Shown here piece after piece: positions 27,341 through 35,747 of a stretch of DNA of 64,000 bases. The notes beneath the pieces are model-generated. The model made no database searches, was not told the origin of the DNA, and saw only the letters and a list, made by a program, of their open reading frames with translations. The translations under genes were made by a program, and so were the position numbers. The first letter of the stretch is position 1. Every line of letters begins with the position of its first letter. The DNA is from Desulforadius tongensis (lineage in GTDB: Bacteria; Bacillota; Desulfotomaculia; Desulfotomaculales; Desulfohalotomaculaceae): the NCBI RefSeq assembly GCF_016907915.1, contig NZ_JAFBCW010000004.1, positions 48,544-112,543 on the forward strand, in the 5' to 3' direction.

Positions 27341-27457
27341 CTATTTTAGATTAACTTTTGGGTTAAACAGCTGCTGCAGGTACAGTTTATTTTTTTCCTT
27401 TTCCGCCCATAAATAAGTACAGGTTGCCGGACTTATAGCTCTGCCAATGATGATCAT
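27341..27457 (-). CDS. Possible small ORF of unknown function
   Basis: An open frame ends at 27341 and encodes 38 residues from ATG 27457 (MIIIGRAISPATCTYLW...). The frame stays open about 20 codons further upstream, with two cysteines and a Gly-rich turn (CKKLGDYVKCNGTGG), but no start codon or ribosome site was found there. It may be a decayed gene. The remaining ~270 bp of this gap hold only the flanking terminators. Confidence 0.22.
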   Translation of the reverse strand: MIIIGRAISPATCTYLWAEKEKNKLYLQQLFNPKVNLK

Positions 27458-27612
27458 TCCACCGGTACCATTACATTTAACATAGTCTCCTAATTTTTTA
27501 CAACTAAAAACTAAAATATTACCATTAATAAATTACTATATTTTCTATAAATTCCTTTTTATGAATCAAAAAACTTACTGTATAATTTAACAATCTTAAG
27601 GTATAATACCAG

Positions 27613-27646
27613 CAAAGAAACCGCCCTGTATAAGGACGGTTTCGGT
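27613..27646 (-). terminator. Terminator after the SASP gene
   Basis: GAAACCGTCC and GGCGGTTTC arms with an 8-nt loop, followed by TTT on the minus strand, about 80 bp after the SASP stop. Confidence 0.6.
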
Positions 27647-27728
27647 TATTAATTTTTACTGCCGTTTTAGGGTTCAATAGTCACCTGCAAAATCGCTTAT
27701 GACCATTGCCCTATTCGTAATGTTTAAT

Positions 27729-27986
27729 TTACTGCTGTTGAGGAGTTTCCAATTGAGCAGATTGAGTAACTTGAGCTTGCTGTCCCTGGGATAAAGCCTG
27801 CTCAGCATAAGCTACCAGTCTTTTGGTCATGTTACCACCAACATACCCGTTTACACGGCTGGGCAGCTGCCCTTTATCCATTTGTTGATAGTTGGTGATA
27901 CCAAGCTCATTTGCAATTTCATACTTCATTTGATCCAAAGCACTGGCAGCACCGGCTTTTACAGGTTGATTAGTGCTACGAGCCAT
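27729..27986 (-). CDS. Alpha/beta-type small acid-soluble spore protein
   Basis: Spore DNA-binding protein that protects DNA against UV and is degraded at germination. 85 residues with both family signatures: KYEIANELGI (around the GPR protease site) and NGYVGGNMTKRLVAYAE. A Gln-rich tail follows. The start ATG 27986 has a strong AAGGAGG. Expression from a forespore sigma-G promoter is expected from the family. Its presence is direct evidence that the organism forms endospores. Confidence 0.95.
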   Translation of the reverse strand: MARSTNQPVKAGAASALDQMKYEIANELGITNYQQMDKGQLPSRVNGYVGGNMTKRLVAYAEQALSQGQQAQVTQSAQLETPQQQ

Positions 27987-28099
27987 TAAATATCGCCTCC
28001 TTAATTTTTTTATTTTTTTGTTTGGCTCTATCTCTATTATGGCTTTCGCAAAAAAAATAATGTGTGAAAAATAATAACAACGTTTACAATAGCAAGCAA

Positions 28100-28128
28100 A
28101 AAACCTCTGTTTTGTATAAACAGAGGCA
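28100..28128 (-). terminator. Terminator after the 28152-28631 gene
   Basis: CCTCTGTTT and AAACAGAGG arms with a short loop, followed by a T6 run on the minus strand. Confidence 0.7.
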
Positions 28129-28151
28129 GATTTGTAAATGTGTAAATTTTA

Positions 28152-28631
28152 TTAAACTACACGTTTAATATTTTGACGTCTCCATTTTTCTTTTATCCGG
28201 TACATCATCAAATTCCATCTTTTGTTATCGTTTACTATACTTCTTAAAGTAGCGGCAAACATTATGTTGCCAATCCTGCAAGCGGAAGCTAAATCTTCGT
28301 TGTTTTCTCTCATCTTAGTCATAATATATCTATATTCTTTCCGTTCTAAAAAAGGCAGTAAATCAACCGGTTCTAAAAAATCTGAAAAATCATAAAATAA
28401 ATTTTGCAAATCAATCAGCTGCTTTTTTAATCTCAGTATTGCCAGTGCACCGCGATCACCGCTAAAAGGTATTTTCTTTTGCCTGGCAGCTTCAATTATT
28501 ACCTGCGGATCTTTTTCTAGAATTTGAATTATACCTGCCCGGCGCAGCACATCACTAAATTCCCGGTTCAATTTTAAAGCCATTTGTCTAAATTCAGCAG
28601 CCCTAATCAAAACTTCTCTTAATAACAGCAT
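28152..28631 (-). CDS. Hypothetical helical protein
   Basis: A 159-residue, charged, mainly alpha-helical protein without signal peptide or membrane segments. I do not recognise it. I place the start at ATG 28631 (LLLREVLIRAAEFRQ) because GGGAGG precedes it; the longer frame to 28760 lacks a site and runs through low-complexity Lys/Ile-rich sequence. It has its own terminator and lies next to spore genes, which hints at but does not show a sporulation role. Confidence 0.6.
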   Translation of the reverse strand: MLLLREVLIRAAEFRQMALKLNREFSDVLRRAGIIQILEKDPQVIIEAARQKKIPFSGDRGALAILRLKKQLIDLQNLFYDFSDFLEPVDLLPFLERKEYRYIMTKMRENNEDLASACRIGNIMFAATLRSIVNDNKRWNLMMYRIKEKWRRQNIKRVV

Positions 28632-28867
28632 ATACTGAGCCTCCCGCTTCCAAAATATCTTTTTAATATATTGATTCAATAAATTAAATATTTTCTCCTT
28701 CGAAGATACTGACTTCTTTTGTCGTCGGGATATACAAATAATGTCGCTTGGTTGGAACACCGACTTAACGCCTGCTGAAACAAAAATACGGTGGAGAGCA
28801 CGAAAATATGTGAGGGAATTTATACTTCTTAGCCGTTAAAATAATGTGCCCCGGGCGCACCATTTTC

Positions 28868-28908
28868 GGGAGTGCAGGGCCGCCGTTGGGCTGCCCCACT
28901 CCCTTTTT
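28868..28908 (+). terminator. Strong plus-strand terminator with no assigned upstream gene
   Basis: GGGAGTG (28868-28874) pairs with CACTCCC (28897-28903), with an inner GGGC/GCCC stem, followed by TTTTT. The ~240 bp upstream on this strand holds no convincing gene. It may end a small non-coding RNA or a very short peptide transcript beginning near 28650-28740. Confidence 0.6.
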
Positions 28909-29043
28909 ACAAATATATGCCAGGAAATTATTTTTTGCTACAAACGGGGCCAGGATTTTATTTATTGAACTTGTTGTAACAGACCTGCCTCTTGTATCGT
29001 ATCATGTATTGATGGTATAAACTGGAGAGAGGAGGGTATTACA

Positions 29044-29391
29044 GTGAAAGGCAAGTTTGATAAACAAACACGGCATAATAACCATCCACATAACCCTATA
29101 ATGCATTTAACAATGCTAGCACTGCTTTCACATCCCGAAACTGATAAACATTTAGACCAGGCAATTTCTCTTATTGAGGGAATTTCTAATACCATTCGTA
29201 CACTGCGCAGGGGAATGGATTCTCTGCACACAGGAATAAAGGAAGCACAGCAGCAGATGCTGAGACTGCCCTACGGTCACACAAATATTCCCAATCAGCT
29301 GACAAATAATCAGCCTTACAGCAAGTTCCCAGGCAATGAAAACATAAATACTCTGCCCGCTAAGGAAAAAGACGAAGATAATAATCGCTAA
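29044..29391 (+). CDS. Hypothetical protein with hydrophobic central helix
   Basis: 115 residues starting at GTG 29044 behind GAGAGGAGGG. The N-terminus is His/Asn-rich (RHNNHPHNPIMHLTMLALLSHPETDKH), the middle is an amphipathic coiled-coil-like stretch (LDQAISLIEGISNTIRTLRRGMDSLHTGIKEAQQQM), and the C-terminus is Asn/Lys-rich and probably disordered. No family recognised. It is followed by a small membrane protein gene, and both may be spore or envelope components. Confidence 0.6.
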   Translation: MKGKFDKQTRHNNHPHNPIMHLTMLALLSHPETDKHLDQAISLIEGISNTIRTLRRGMDSLHTGIKEAQQQMLRLPYGHTNIPNQLTNNQPYSKFPGNENINTLPAKEKDEDNNR

Positions 29392-29449
29392 AGGTATATA
29401 ACATTACCCCTAAAAGGAAAGATAAAAGCAAAAAATCAGGGGTGATGTG

Positions 29450-29608
29450 ATGTTTAAATATCCTCGTTTAGGTTGGTGGGTTGTACACTTGGGAATTTTA
29501 TCATTATTAAGCTTTATTGCTGTTAAAATGTTCAGTGGTCAAAATAAAGATGTGATAACGGCTAACTTAGCTTATCCTAAACAAATGCCTGTAGATAGAG
29601 AACCTTAA
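29450..29608 (+). CDS. Small single-span membrane protein
   Basis: 52 residues starting at ATG 29450 behind AGGGGTGATG. Residues ~6-27 (LGWWVVHLGILSLLSFIAVKMF) form one transmembrane segment, and the rest is polar. It lies 58 bp after the 115-residue gene in the same direction and is probably co-transcribed with it. Family unknown. Confidence 0.6.
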   Translation: MFKYPRLGWWVVHLGILSLLSFIAVKMFSGQNKDVITANLAYPKQMPVDREP

Positions 29609-29660
29609 TTGCAGCATAAATTATACCCAAAAGACTTGGTACTTTTCCCTAAAATCTTTA

Positions 29661-29705
29661 CAACTCACAAAAGCCTTGAATTTATTTCAAGGCTTTTGTG
29701 AGTTG
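29661..29705. repeat. Perfect 20-bp inverted repeat with 5-nt loop
   Basis: Positions 29661-29680 and 29686-29705 are exact complements around TTTAT. There is no T-run of terminator type after it on either strand, so a regulatory or protein-binding hairpin, or a non-canonical terminator, is possible. It lies between the small membrane protein and the RHH-like gene. Confidence 0.6.
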
Positions 29706-29777
29706 AAATTAAAAAAGTCTCCCAAAACAAAAACGCTGGGCAGGTTAGCGGCATATGATGCCACAGGAGGTGTTTTC

Positions 29778-29945
29778 ATGGTGCAAACACAGGTGTTAAA
29801 GGAACCCGTGTTAGATAAAATTGAATTACTGGTTCCACCCAGGGTGACATTGCAAATTGCTGCCATCGCTGCTGAACGCGGGCAATCGATAAATGAAGCC
29901 ATTTTGGATGCCATTAACGAATATATTAAAAAGTCAAAACAATAA
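29778..29945 (+). CDS. Small ribbon-helix-helix-like protein
   Basis: 55 residues starting at ATG 29778 after ACAGGAGGTG. A beta-strand (DKIELLVPPRVTLQI) is followed by two helices with AAIAAERGQSINEAILDAINEYIKK, the Arc/MetJ-like RHH pattern seen in small DNA-binding regulators and antitoxins. No toxin gene is adjacent. DNA binding is inference from the pattern. Confidence 0.6.
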   Translation: MVQTQVLKEPVLDKIELLVPPRVTLQIAAIAAERGQSINEAILDAINEYIKKSKQ

Positions 29946-29956
29946 ACTTTACCTAT

Positions 29957-30008
29957 CCGGGTTTTGAAGTTATAATAACTTATTAATTAACTATAATACA
30001 AAACCCGG
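29957..30008 (+). promoter_or_regulatory. Promoter region with inverted repeat covering a ribosome site
   Basis: CCGGGTTTTG (29957-29966) is the exact complement of CAAAACCCGG (29999-30008), whose last bases are part of CGGAGGTG, the ribosome site of the next gene. A TATAAT -10 lies at 29992-29997. The repeat may be an operator or, in a transcript that starts upstream, a hairpin that hides the ribosome site. Confidence 0.4.
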
Positions 30009-30022
30009 AGGTGATGTTTATT

Positions 30023-30265
30023 ATGAACCGGGCTGTCAATGAAGAGCTACCACTGCCGCAGTGCTACTACCCTGTAAAGATTGGAACCAGGGGAAGTATC
30101 TGTTTGCGTTTTGGGTGTTCTCCGGTATGTGTTAATTGCAGGTTTGCCAAACCTAAAAATACACCGGCATGTTATGCCGCATTACCTGGATATCCCGATG
30201 AGTGTGTATCTTCTTATTACTCGCCCCAATGCAAAACATTCTGTAAATATGCCAGTACTGATTAA
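30023..30265 (+). CDS. Small cysteine-rich protein
   Basis: About 80 residues with nine cysteines (QCYY, SICLRFGCSPVCVNCRF, PACYAA, DECVSS, QCKTFCKY) and no signal peptide, so probably a cytoplasmic metal- or iron-sulfur-binding protein. I place the start at ATG 30023, after GGAGGTG; in-frame starts at 30011 and 30014 overlap the ribosome site. Family unknown. Confidence 0.6.
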   Translation: MNRAVNEELPLPQCYYPVKIGTRGSICLRFGCSPVCVNCRFAKPKNTPACYAALPGYPDECVSSYYSPQCKTFCKYASTD

Positions 30266-30309
30266 ATTGTACTGCACCTTTATCATCTGCAGCTCGTTCC
30301 TCAGCGCTT

Positions 30310-30340
30310 AGAAGCCGGAGTAGAAAATACTCCGGCTTCT
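30310..30340. terminator. Bidirectional terminator
   Basis: A 13-bp perfect stem (AGAAGCCGGAGTA and complement) around a 5-nt loop, between the convergent Cys-rich gene and acyl-CoA synthetase gene. Confidence 0.75.
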
Positions 30341-30353
30341 TTAAACACTCACT

Positions 30354-32006
30354 TTAACGCAGAGGGGGCAGATTTTTTTTCATTCTTTCCATTTGCCTTA
30401 ACTGCACCCTTCTAATCTTCCCGCTGACAGTTTTTGGCAGCTGCTCTATGAATTCAATCTCCCTGGGGTATTTATACGGTGCCGTGGCTTTCTTAACGTG
30501 CTCCTTAAGTTCTTTTATCAATTCCATTGAAGGTTCATATCCCTCTGCCAACACAACAAAAGCTTTTACAATTTCTCCCCGCAGCTCGTCAGGACTGGCC
30601 ACCACTGCCGACTCAGCTACCGCGGGATGTTCTATTAAAGCACTCTCTACTTCAAAGGGGCCAACCCTATAACCGGCGGTAAGGATTACATCGTCAGCTC
30701 TACCTACAAACCAGAAATAACCATCTTTATCCTTAACCCCCCTGTCGCCGGTTACATACCAGCGGCCCCTGCGGGTGGACAGCGTTTTTAATGGATCCTG
30801 CCAATATTCTTTAAACAATCCCGCCGGTGGCTCGGGCTCAATTTCAATCGCTATATCTCCTTCTTTACCCGCCGGAAGTTCTGCTCCCGTTTCATCGATA
30901 ATGGCTACTTTAAAACCCGGGGTTGGTTTGCCCATTGATCCCTGGCGAACATCCAGGCAGGGGAAACTGCCCAAAACCAGTACTGTTTCTGTTTGACCGT
31001 AACCGTCTCTAATGGTCAATCCCGTATGCTGGCGCCAGGTATCTATCACTTCAGGGTTTAGGGGTTCGCCGGCCCCAACACAATGTCTAAGGGATGAAAA
31101 ATTATACTGCGATAAATCTTCCAATACCAGCATACGATAAATAGTCGGGGCAGCACACAAGGTGGTAATGGGATATTCCTGTAACAGCTCCAACATTCTT
31201 TTCGGGTTGAATTTTCCCACCTCATGATGGACAAATAGGCACGTCCCCTGGTGCCAGGGACCAAATAAACTGCTCCAGGCCGCTTTACCCCACCCCGTAT
31301 CCGACAGGTTCCAATGCAAGTCATCTTCCCGCAAATCCAGCCAGTATTTACCTGTCACTTTATGTGCAAAGGGGTAACTGACATGGGTATGTAATGTCAT
31401 TTTAGGATACCCTGTGGTACCGGAAGTGAAAAACAGCAGCGCACCGTCATCGCCCTTAGTTTTAACCACCGGAAAATCCGCAGGTGCCGATTCAACAGCG
31501 GACTGGTAATTAATCCAACCTTCTCTTTTTCCCACCACTAACTTTGTTTTCAAAGATGGACAGTTGGCAGCTATTTCATCAACCTTTCCGGCATTGCTTT
31601 CGTCTGTGATAATTGCCACCGCCTTGGCTGATTTAATTCTAAACTCGATATCTTTGGCAGTTAGCTGAACAGTACCCGGACTGATTATTGCCCCCATTCT
31701 GATACAGGCTACCATTGATTCCCACCACTCTATTAGGCGGGGCAGAATGATAATTACACAATCACCCTGATTTACACCATTTTCTTTTAAAACGTTGGCC
31801 AAACGACATGATTGTGTACTTATTTCTTTAAAAGTACGTTTAACTTCTGAACCATGGTCATCAACCCAAAACAGTGCCAGTTTACCCGGTTTCTCTGCCC
31901 ACTTATCCACCACATCAGTGGCAAAATTAAAATATTCCGGAACGTTCCATTTAAATTCGCTGTATGTCTTTTCATAGTCCATCATATTATGCGGATATTC
32001 TGACAT
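30354..32006 (-). CDS. AMP-forming acyl-CoA synthetase (medium-chain, MACS-like)
   Basis: 550 residues of the ANL superfamily. It activates a carboxylic acid to acyl-CoA through acyl-AMP. Visible: P-loop LFFTSGTTGYPKMTLH, the A5-type motif DGYGQTETVLVLG, YVTGDRGVKDKDGYFWFVGRADDVILTAGYRVGPFEVE and the C-terminal catalytic Lys in LPKTVSGKIRR. The sequence is closest in style to medium-chain or butyrate/benzoate-type synthetases; the exact acid is not determinable. Start ATG 32006 behind GGGGGA. Confidence 0.9.
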   Translation of the reverse strand: MSEYPHNMMDYEKTYSEFKWNVPEYFNFATDVVDKWAEKPGKLALFWVDDHGSEVKRTFKEISTQSCRLANVLKENGVNQGDCVIIILPRLIEWWESMVACIRMGAIISPGTVQLTAKDIEFRIKSAKAVAIITDESNAGKVDEIAANCPSLKTKLVVGKREGWINYQSAVESAPADFPVVKTKGDDGALLFFTSGTTGYPKMTLHTHVSYPFAHKVTGKYWLDLREDDLHWNLSDTGWGKAAWSSLFGPWHQGTCLFVHHEVGKFNPKRMLELLQEYPITTLCAAPTIYRMLVLEDLSQYNFSSLRHCVGAGEPLNPEVIDTWRQHTGLTIRDGYGQTETVLVLGSFPCLDVRQGSMGKPTPGFKVAIIDETGAELPAGKEGDIAIEIEPEPPAGLFKEYWQDPLKTLSTRRGRWYVTGDRGVKDKDGYFWFVGRADDVILTAGYRVGPFEVESALIEHPAVAESAVVASPDELRGEIVKAFVVLAEGYEPSMELIKELKEHVKKATAPYKYPREIEFIEQLPKTVSGKIRRVQLRQMERMKKNLPPLR

Positions 32007-32285
32007 GATAGTCCCCCGTTCTAAAAAATATTTTATAAAAACATGTCAAATTATTGAACAAAGCATTTTCAGAATATTGCTAAACAATGTTATATTATAT
32101 TCGATGCCATTATTATATTTCCTTCTACAATTTTGGTAAAGCATTTTAAGCTAAATTGTCAAACCATTTGTACTTTTATGTTTAGACTCTTTCTTTTCAA
32201 TGTTTTTTATAAGATTAGAAGGAAAAAAACAGCGAAGGTCGAAAAAACTATTAATAATGCAAATATTTGGAAGGGGGCGGGATTT

Positions 32286-32939
32286 ATGGCTGAACCTGTT
32301 AATATCAAGGGTACACGAAACGGCCTTGTAATTTTATTTGATTCCAACGCCGATTATGATGAAATTAAAAATTATTTGCATAAAAAAATGCAGTCTGCCA
32401 AGGGTTTCTTTAAAGGTGCTAAGTTTACATTGCAAAATCATAATGATATTCCCGAGAATTATAGATCGGAAATAGAAGAAATTTGCACGCAGTACGGTCT
32501 GATTCGTTCCGAGGAAAAGATAGAATTACCTAACTTTGCCAATAATACAACCGATAAAAAAAATGATTTTTCTTCTGTTAAAAGAAATAAAACACCGGAA
32601 CCTCCGGGCGAACAAACGCTGTTGATAAAGCGCACCTTGAGATCAGGACACAGTATAAAATATAACGGTCATGTGGTGGTAATGGGAGATGTTCATGCCG
32701 GGGCAGAAATAATTGCCGGTGGTAATGTTATGGTGCTGGGGCGCCTAAGCGGTGTGGTTCATGCCGGCGCCACCGGAGACGTTACTGCTAAAGTGGTGGC
32801 CAATAAATTATGCCCCACACAACTGCGGATTGGACCTGCCATAGTAACCTCTCCCGATGAGGAACCACAGTATCCGGAAATAGCTAAGCTGCATAACGGT
32901 CAAATTATGGTGGAAAAATTCGTCCCCTCAAAAATGTAA
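32286..32939 (+). CDS. minC: Septum site-determining protein MinC
   Basis: 217 residues starting at ATG 32286 after AAGGGGGCGGG. The N-terminal domain inhibits FtsZ, and a polar linker (DKKNDFSSVKRNKTPEPPGEQ) leads to the C-terminal beta-helix with GHVVVMGDVHAGAEIIAGGNVMVLGRLSGVVHAGATGD, which binds MinD. No minD or mreBCD is adjacent, which is unusual: MinC is usually followed by MinD. A second min locus elsewhere is likely. Confidence 0.92.
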   Translation: MAEPVNIKGTRNGLVILFDSNADYDEIKNYLHKKMQSAKGFFKGAKFTLQNHNDIPENYRSEIEEICTQYGLIRSEEKIELPNFANNTTDKKNDFSSVKRNKTPEPPGEQTLLIKRTLRSGHSIKYNGHVVVMGDVHAGAEIIAGGNVMVLGRLSGVVHAGATGDVTAKVVANKLCPTQLRIGPAIVTSPDEEPQYPEIAKLHNGQIMVEKFVPSKM

Positions 32940-32960
32940 ACCGGGCTGCGCCCGGTTTTA
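32938..32960 (+). terminator. Terminator after minC
   Basis: AAACCGGG-CTGCG-CCCGGTTT directly follows the minC stop. Confidence 0.7.
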
Positions 32961-33021
32961 CAATTTCTATGCTGTCGGCTTATATAAAAGACAGCTGTTT
33001 TTCTTTGATGGTTTCTGGTTT

Positions 33022-33567
33022 TTAATCCCCTGATCGTTCCCGGGTTTTTACTGCCAGCAAACCGGCAATAGTTTTGGCATCCTCTATTTCTCCGGCAGAA
33101 ATCATTTCTACCGCCTTGGACAGCGGAACTTTTTCCACTTTTAAAAATTCATCTTTATCCAGCTGCTGTCCTTGATATGTTAAATTTTCAGCCAGGTAGA
33201 CATGCAGTATTTCATTACTAAAGCCGGGAGTGCTGTAACAGCTAAACAGCTTGCTCAGTTTGCCGGCCACCATACCGGTTTCCTCCAACAGTTCTCTTCT
33301 TACACAGTCATCCGGGGCTTCACCCGGGTCCAGTTTGCCGGCCGGTATTTCCAATAAAATTTTCCCCACCGGATGCCGGTACTGTCTAACCATTAATACT
33401 TCCCCATTATTATCAATGGGCACCACCGCCACCGCTCCCGAATGTTCCACCACTTCCCTGGCAGCAATTTTTCCATTGGGCAGCTCCACCGAATCAATTC
33501 TAAGGCTTACCACCTTACCCCGATGCAGCATTTGAGAAGAAATAGTTTTTTCGGTAAGTTTCATCAT
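33022..33567 (-). CDS. nudF: Nudix hydrolase, ADP-ribose pyrophosphatase type
   Basis: 181 residues. The Nudix box is GKLDPGEAPDDCVRRELLEETGM with the catalytic REXXEE core complete, after the upstream HSGAVAVVPIDNNGEVLMVRQYRHPVGKILLEIPAG strand typical of ADP-ribose pyrophosphatases. It cleaves ADP-ribose to AMP and ribose 5-phosphate by family analogy. Convergent with minC; monocistronic. Confidence 0.88.
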   Translation of the reverse strand: MMKLTEKTISSQMLHRGKVVSLRIDSVELPNGKIAAREVVEHSGAVAVVPIDNNGEVLMVRQYRHPVGKILLEIPAGKLDPGEAPDDCVRRELLEETGMVAGKLSKLFSCYSTPGFSNEILHVYLAENLTYQGQQLDKDEFLKVEKVPLSKAVEMISAGEIEDAKTIAGLLAVKTRERSGD

Positions 33568-33774
33568 TTATCACTCTCCATTTTCTAGGCTCCAGTATTT
33601 TAATAATTCAACAAAAGCGACCGGCTGCTTAGTCAACAGCCCCGAAAACTTAGTAATTATTTTACCAGTTTTTCTCATAAAAGCTAGTATACTTCATTGC
33701 CATTAATATTAAATATGCTGCTGCATTGATTCTTTTTTCATAAATCCGGAATACTTGTAGTAACTTTGTGGGAC

Positions 33775-34539
33775 TCAGTTATTATTATTTGTGCTGTCAT
33801 ATAGATGTTTTGTTCTGTATTCTTTTGGGGTCATATTCATTTGCTGTACGAAGACACGATTAAAATAAGAGGGATCTGTAAAACCACATTCACTTGAAAT
33901 GCGATAGGCGGGATAATTGGTTGTTTCTAATAATTTACAGGCATATTCAATCTTCAATTTATTTACATACTCAACATAGGAGATTCCTACTTCTTTTTTA
34001 AAGATGCGGCTGAAATATTGGGGATTCAAAAATACATGGGAAGCAACTAATTTCAGAGGTAATTTTTGTTTAAAGTTATTGTGAATATACTTTATTGCTT
34101 TTTCAATAAAATATCTCTGGTTAGTTTTCGGTTCCGTAATTTCTTCATCGGCATTTGCTTGGCACGCAGCTGCAGCAGTCAACAGATCGTGGAATAATTT
34201 TTTAAAAACAGAAGGTTTGATGGGTTTCAGCAAGTATTCATGAACGCGGAGACGAATTGCTGTTTGCGCATAGGAAAAGTCTGAACATGCCGATATAATC
34301 ATAACATACGCCTCGGGAAGAAATTTTCTTATCTCCTGAAGGGCCTGTAAGCCATCCATTTCAGGAATGCGTATATCCATCACTATGATGTTCGGTCGAT
34401 ATTGTTTGGCCAGTTTGACAGCCTGAATTCCACTTTGACAAGTGATTATCTTATCTTTATGAAGAAAATTTTCGGCCACAATAGATTTGAGAAATTCCAA
34501 TTCGATTAATTCATCTTCCACAATTAAAACTACACTCAT
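33775..34539 (-). CDS. Response regulator with AraC-type DNA-binding domain
   Basis: 254 residues. The receiver domain has EDELIE acidic pocket residues, phosphoacceptor Asp in IIVMDIRIPEMDG (about residue 55) and a conserved Lys in YLLKPIKP. The C-terminal AraC helix-turn-helix pair ends PSYFNRVFVQQMNMTPKEYR. The ATG at 34539 overlaps the kinase stop region, so the pair is co-translated. It lies directly beyond the last shell-protein gene and in the same direction, and is the likely activator of the cut locus. Confidence 0.9.
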   Translation of the reverse strand: MSVVLIVEDELIELEFLKSIVAENFLHKDKIITCQSGIQAVKLAKQYRPNIIVMDIRIPEMDGLQALQEIRKFLPEAYVMIISACSDFSYAQTAIRLRVHEYLLKPIKPSVFKKLFHDLLTAAAACQANADEEITEPKTNQRYFIEKAIKYIHNNFKQKLPLKLVASHVFLNPQYFSRIFKKEVGISYVEYVNKLKIEYACKLLETTNYPAYRISSECGFTDPSYFNRVFVQQMNMTPKEYRTKHLYDSTNNNN

Positions 34540-34541
34540 CA

Positions 34542-35747
34542 CTATCGCCTCGCAGTAAGTTTGGTTGGAATCGAAATGATAACGGTACTTCCACTATAGT
34601 CTGATTTGGCAATTTTCAACCCGTAGCGTTCTCCGAAATATCGTTTCAACCGTTTATCTGTACTACGAAAACCTATTTTTCGTTTATCTTCTAATTTATG
34701 TAAATTTTGTAAAACCTCTTTGGGAAAACCATTCCCATTATCCATAACAAAAATATTGATGTCATTTTTATATTTTTCTGCATAAATTTTTATCTTACCC
34801 CCATCCCTTTTAGGAGTAATACCATGGATAAGAGCATTCTCAACGATGGGCTGTATAATCATATTGGGTATTCTATGGGGTTTAATATGATCTGCAATGT
34901 CAATTTCATATTCCAGGCGATCTTTATACCTTATCTTCTGAATATACAGGTATTTCTCGACATTATCTATCTCCGCTCCAATGGTATGTAATTCATCGTC
35001 TTGCTTTAAGTTGTACCGCAATAAATCGGAAAGACAGTAAATGAGTTCTTCCGTTGTATGAGATTTTTCAAAATAGGCAATACGTGCTATGGTATTTAAG
35101 GTATTAAACAGAAAATGGGGATTAATCACCAAAGACATATTTTTTGCTTCCAGGTCAATAATCTTTTTTTCCAGTATTTCTTTTTCAATAGATAATCTTG
35201 CTATAGTCGAATCAGTATTATTGATGCTTTTAGAAAATTCATAGGAAATATTCTTGGCAATATGGTTGCAAAGTTGTTCATGAATGTCAATTTTGTTTTC
35301 TTCGATGGTTTTTATTGCGGCAATTGATTTAGCAATAAATTCACATTTTAGTTTTTTATCCTTTGCTATAGTCATTATATCGATTAAATATTTTTGATAT
35401 TCACTATCCGTTAAATAAACCTGTCCTCCGACGATATAGCCTACAGTTTGATTGTTAATATCAACTGGCAAAATAATGTTTACAAGTCCGTATCGACAGG
35501 TAAATCGGTTTCTCTCACCTAGTTTCAATCTAGAAATATAGTCTAAACATATCCTCGTTTCGTCATCCTGACAAATAAGCTTGCAAAAATCGGGTGACGG
35601 ATTAAACTCAAGCAGAATATCACCATTGGTATCAATCAGCTGTAAAGAAATATTAGATAAGGATAAAAGCCCGCTATATCGGGAATATAGATTGGAATCT
35701 ATAAATTTTCTTAATATTCTGTCATAATCAGTCATACCTTTTCCCAA
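34542..35747 (-). CDS. Sensor histidine kinase with PocR sensory domain (LytS-type kinase core)
   Basis: 401 residues, no transmembrane segment. The N-terminal ~170 residues match the PocR domain pattern (FCKLICQDDETRICLDY, FTCRYGLVNIILPV, VGYIVGGQVY), known to sense small metabolites in the cytoplasm. A coiled coil leads to the phospho-acceptor His in NPHFLFNTLNTI and an ATPase with MIIQPIVENALIHG and FVMDNGNGFP. Conserved cysteines in the PocR part could hold a metal. With the AraC-type regulator it likely reports choline or a pathway intermediate to the cut operon (inference). Confidence 0.88.
   Translation of the reverse strand: MGKGMTDYDRILRKFIDSNLYSRYSGLLSLSNISLQLIDTNGDILLEFNPSPDFCKLICQDDETRICLDYISRLKLGERNRFTCRYGLVNIILPVDINNQTVGYIVGGQVYLTDSEYQKYLIDIMTIAKDKKLKCEFIAKSIAAIKTIEENKIDIHEQLCNHIAKNISYEFSKSINNTDSTIARLSIEKEILEKKIIDLEAKNMSLVINPHFLFNTLNTIARIAYFEKSHTTEELIYCLSDLLRYNLKQDDELHTIGAEIDNVEKYLYIQKIRYKDRLEYEIDIADHIKPHRIPNMIIQPIVENALIHGITPKRDGGKIKIYAEKYKNDINIFVMDNGNGFPKEVLQNLHKLEDKRKIGFRSTDKRLKRYFGERYGLKIAKSDYSGSTVIISIPTKLTARR

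Noticed and set aside
28741..28839. 32-codon plus-strand ORF (MSLGWNTDLTPAETK...)
   Set aside because: No ribosome site and no recognisable family; a non-coding transcript explains the downstream terminator equally well.
29661..29705. Calling the 20-bp inverted repeat a standard terminator
   Set aside because: There is no T-run after it on either strand.
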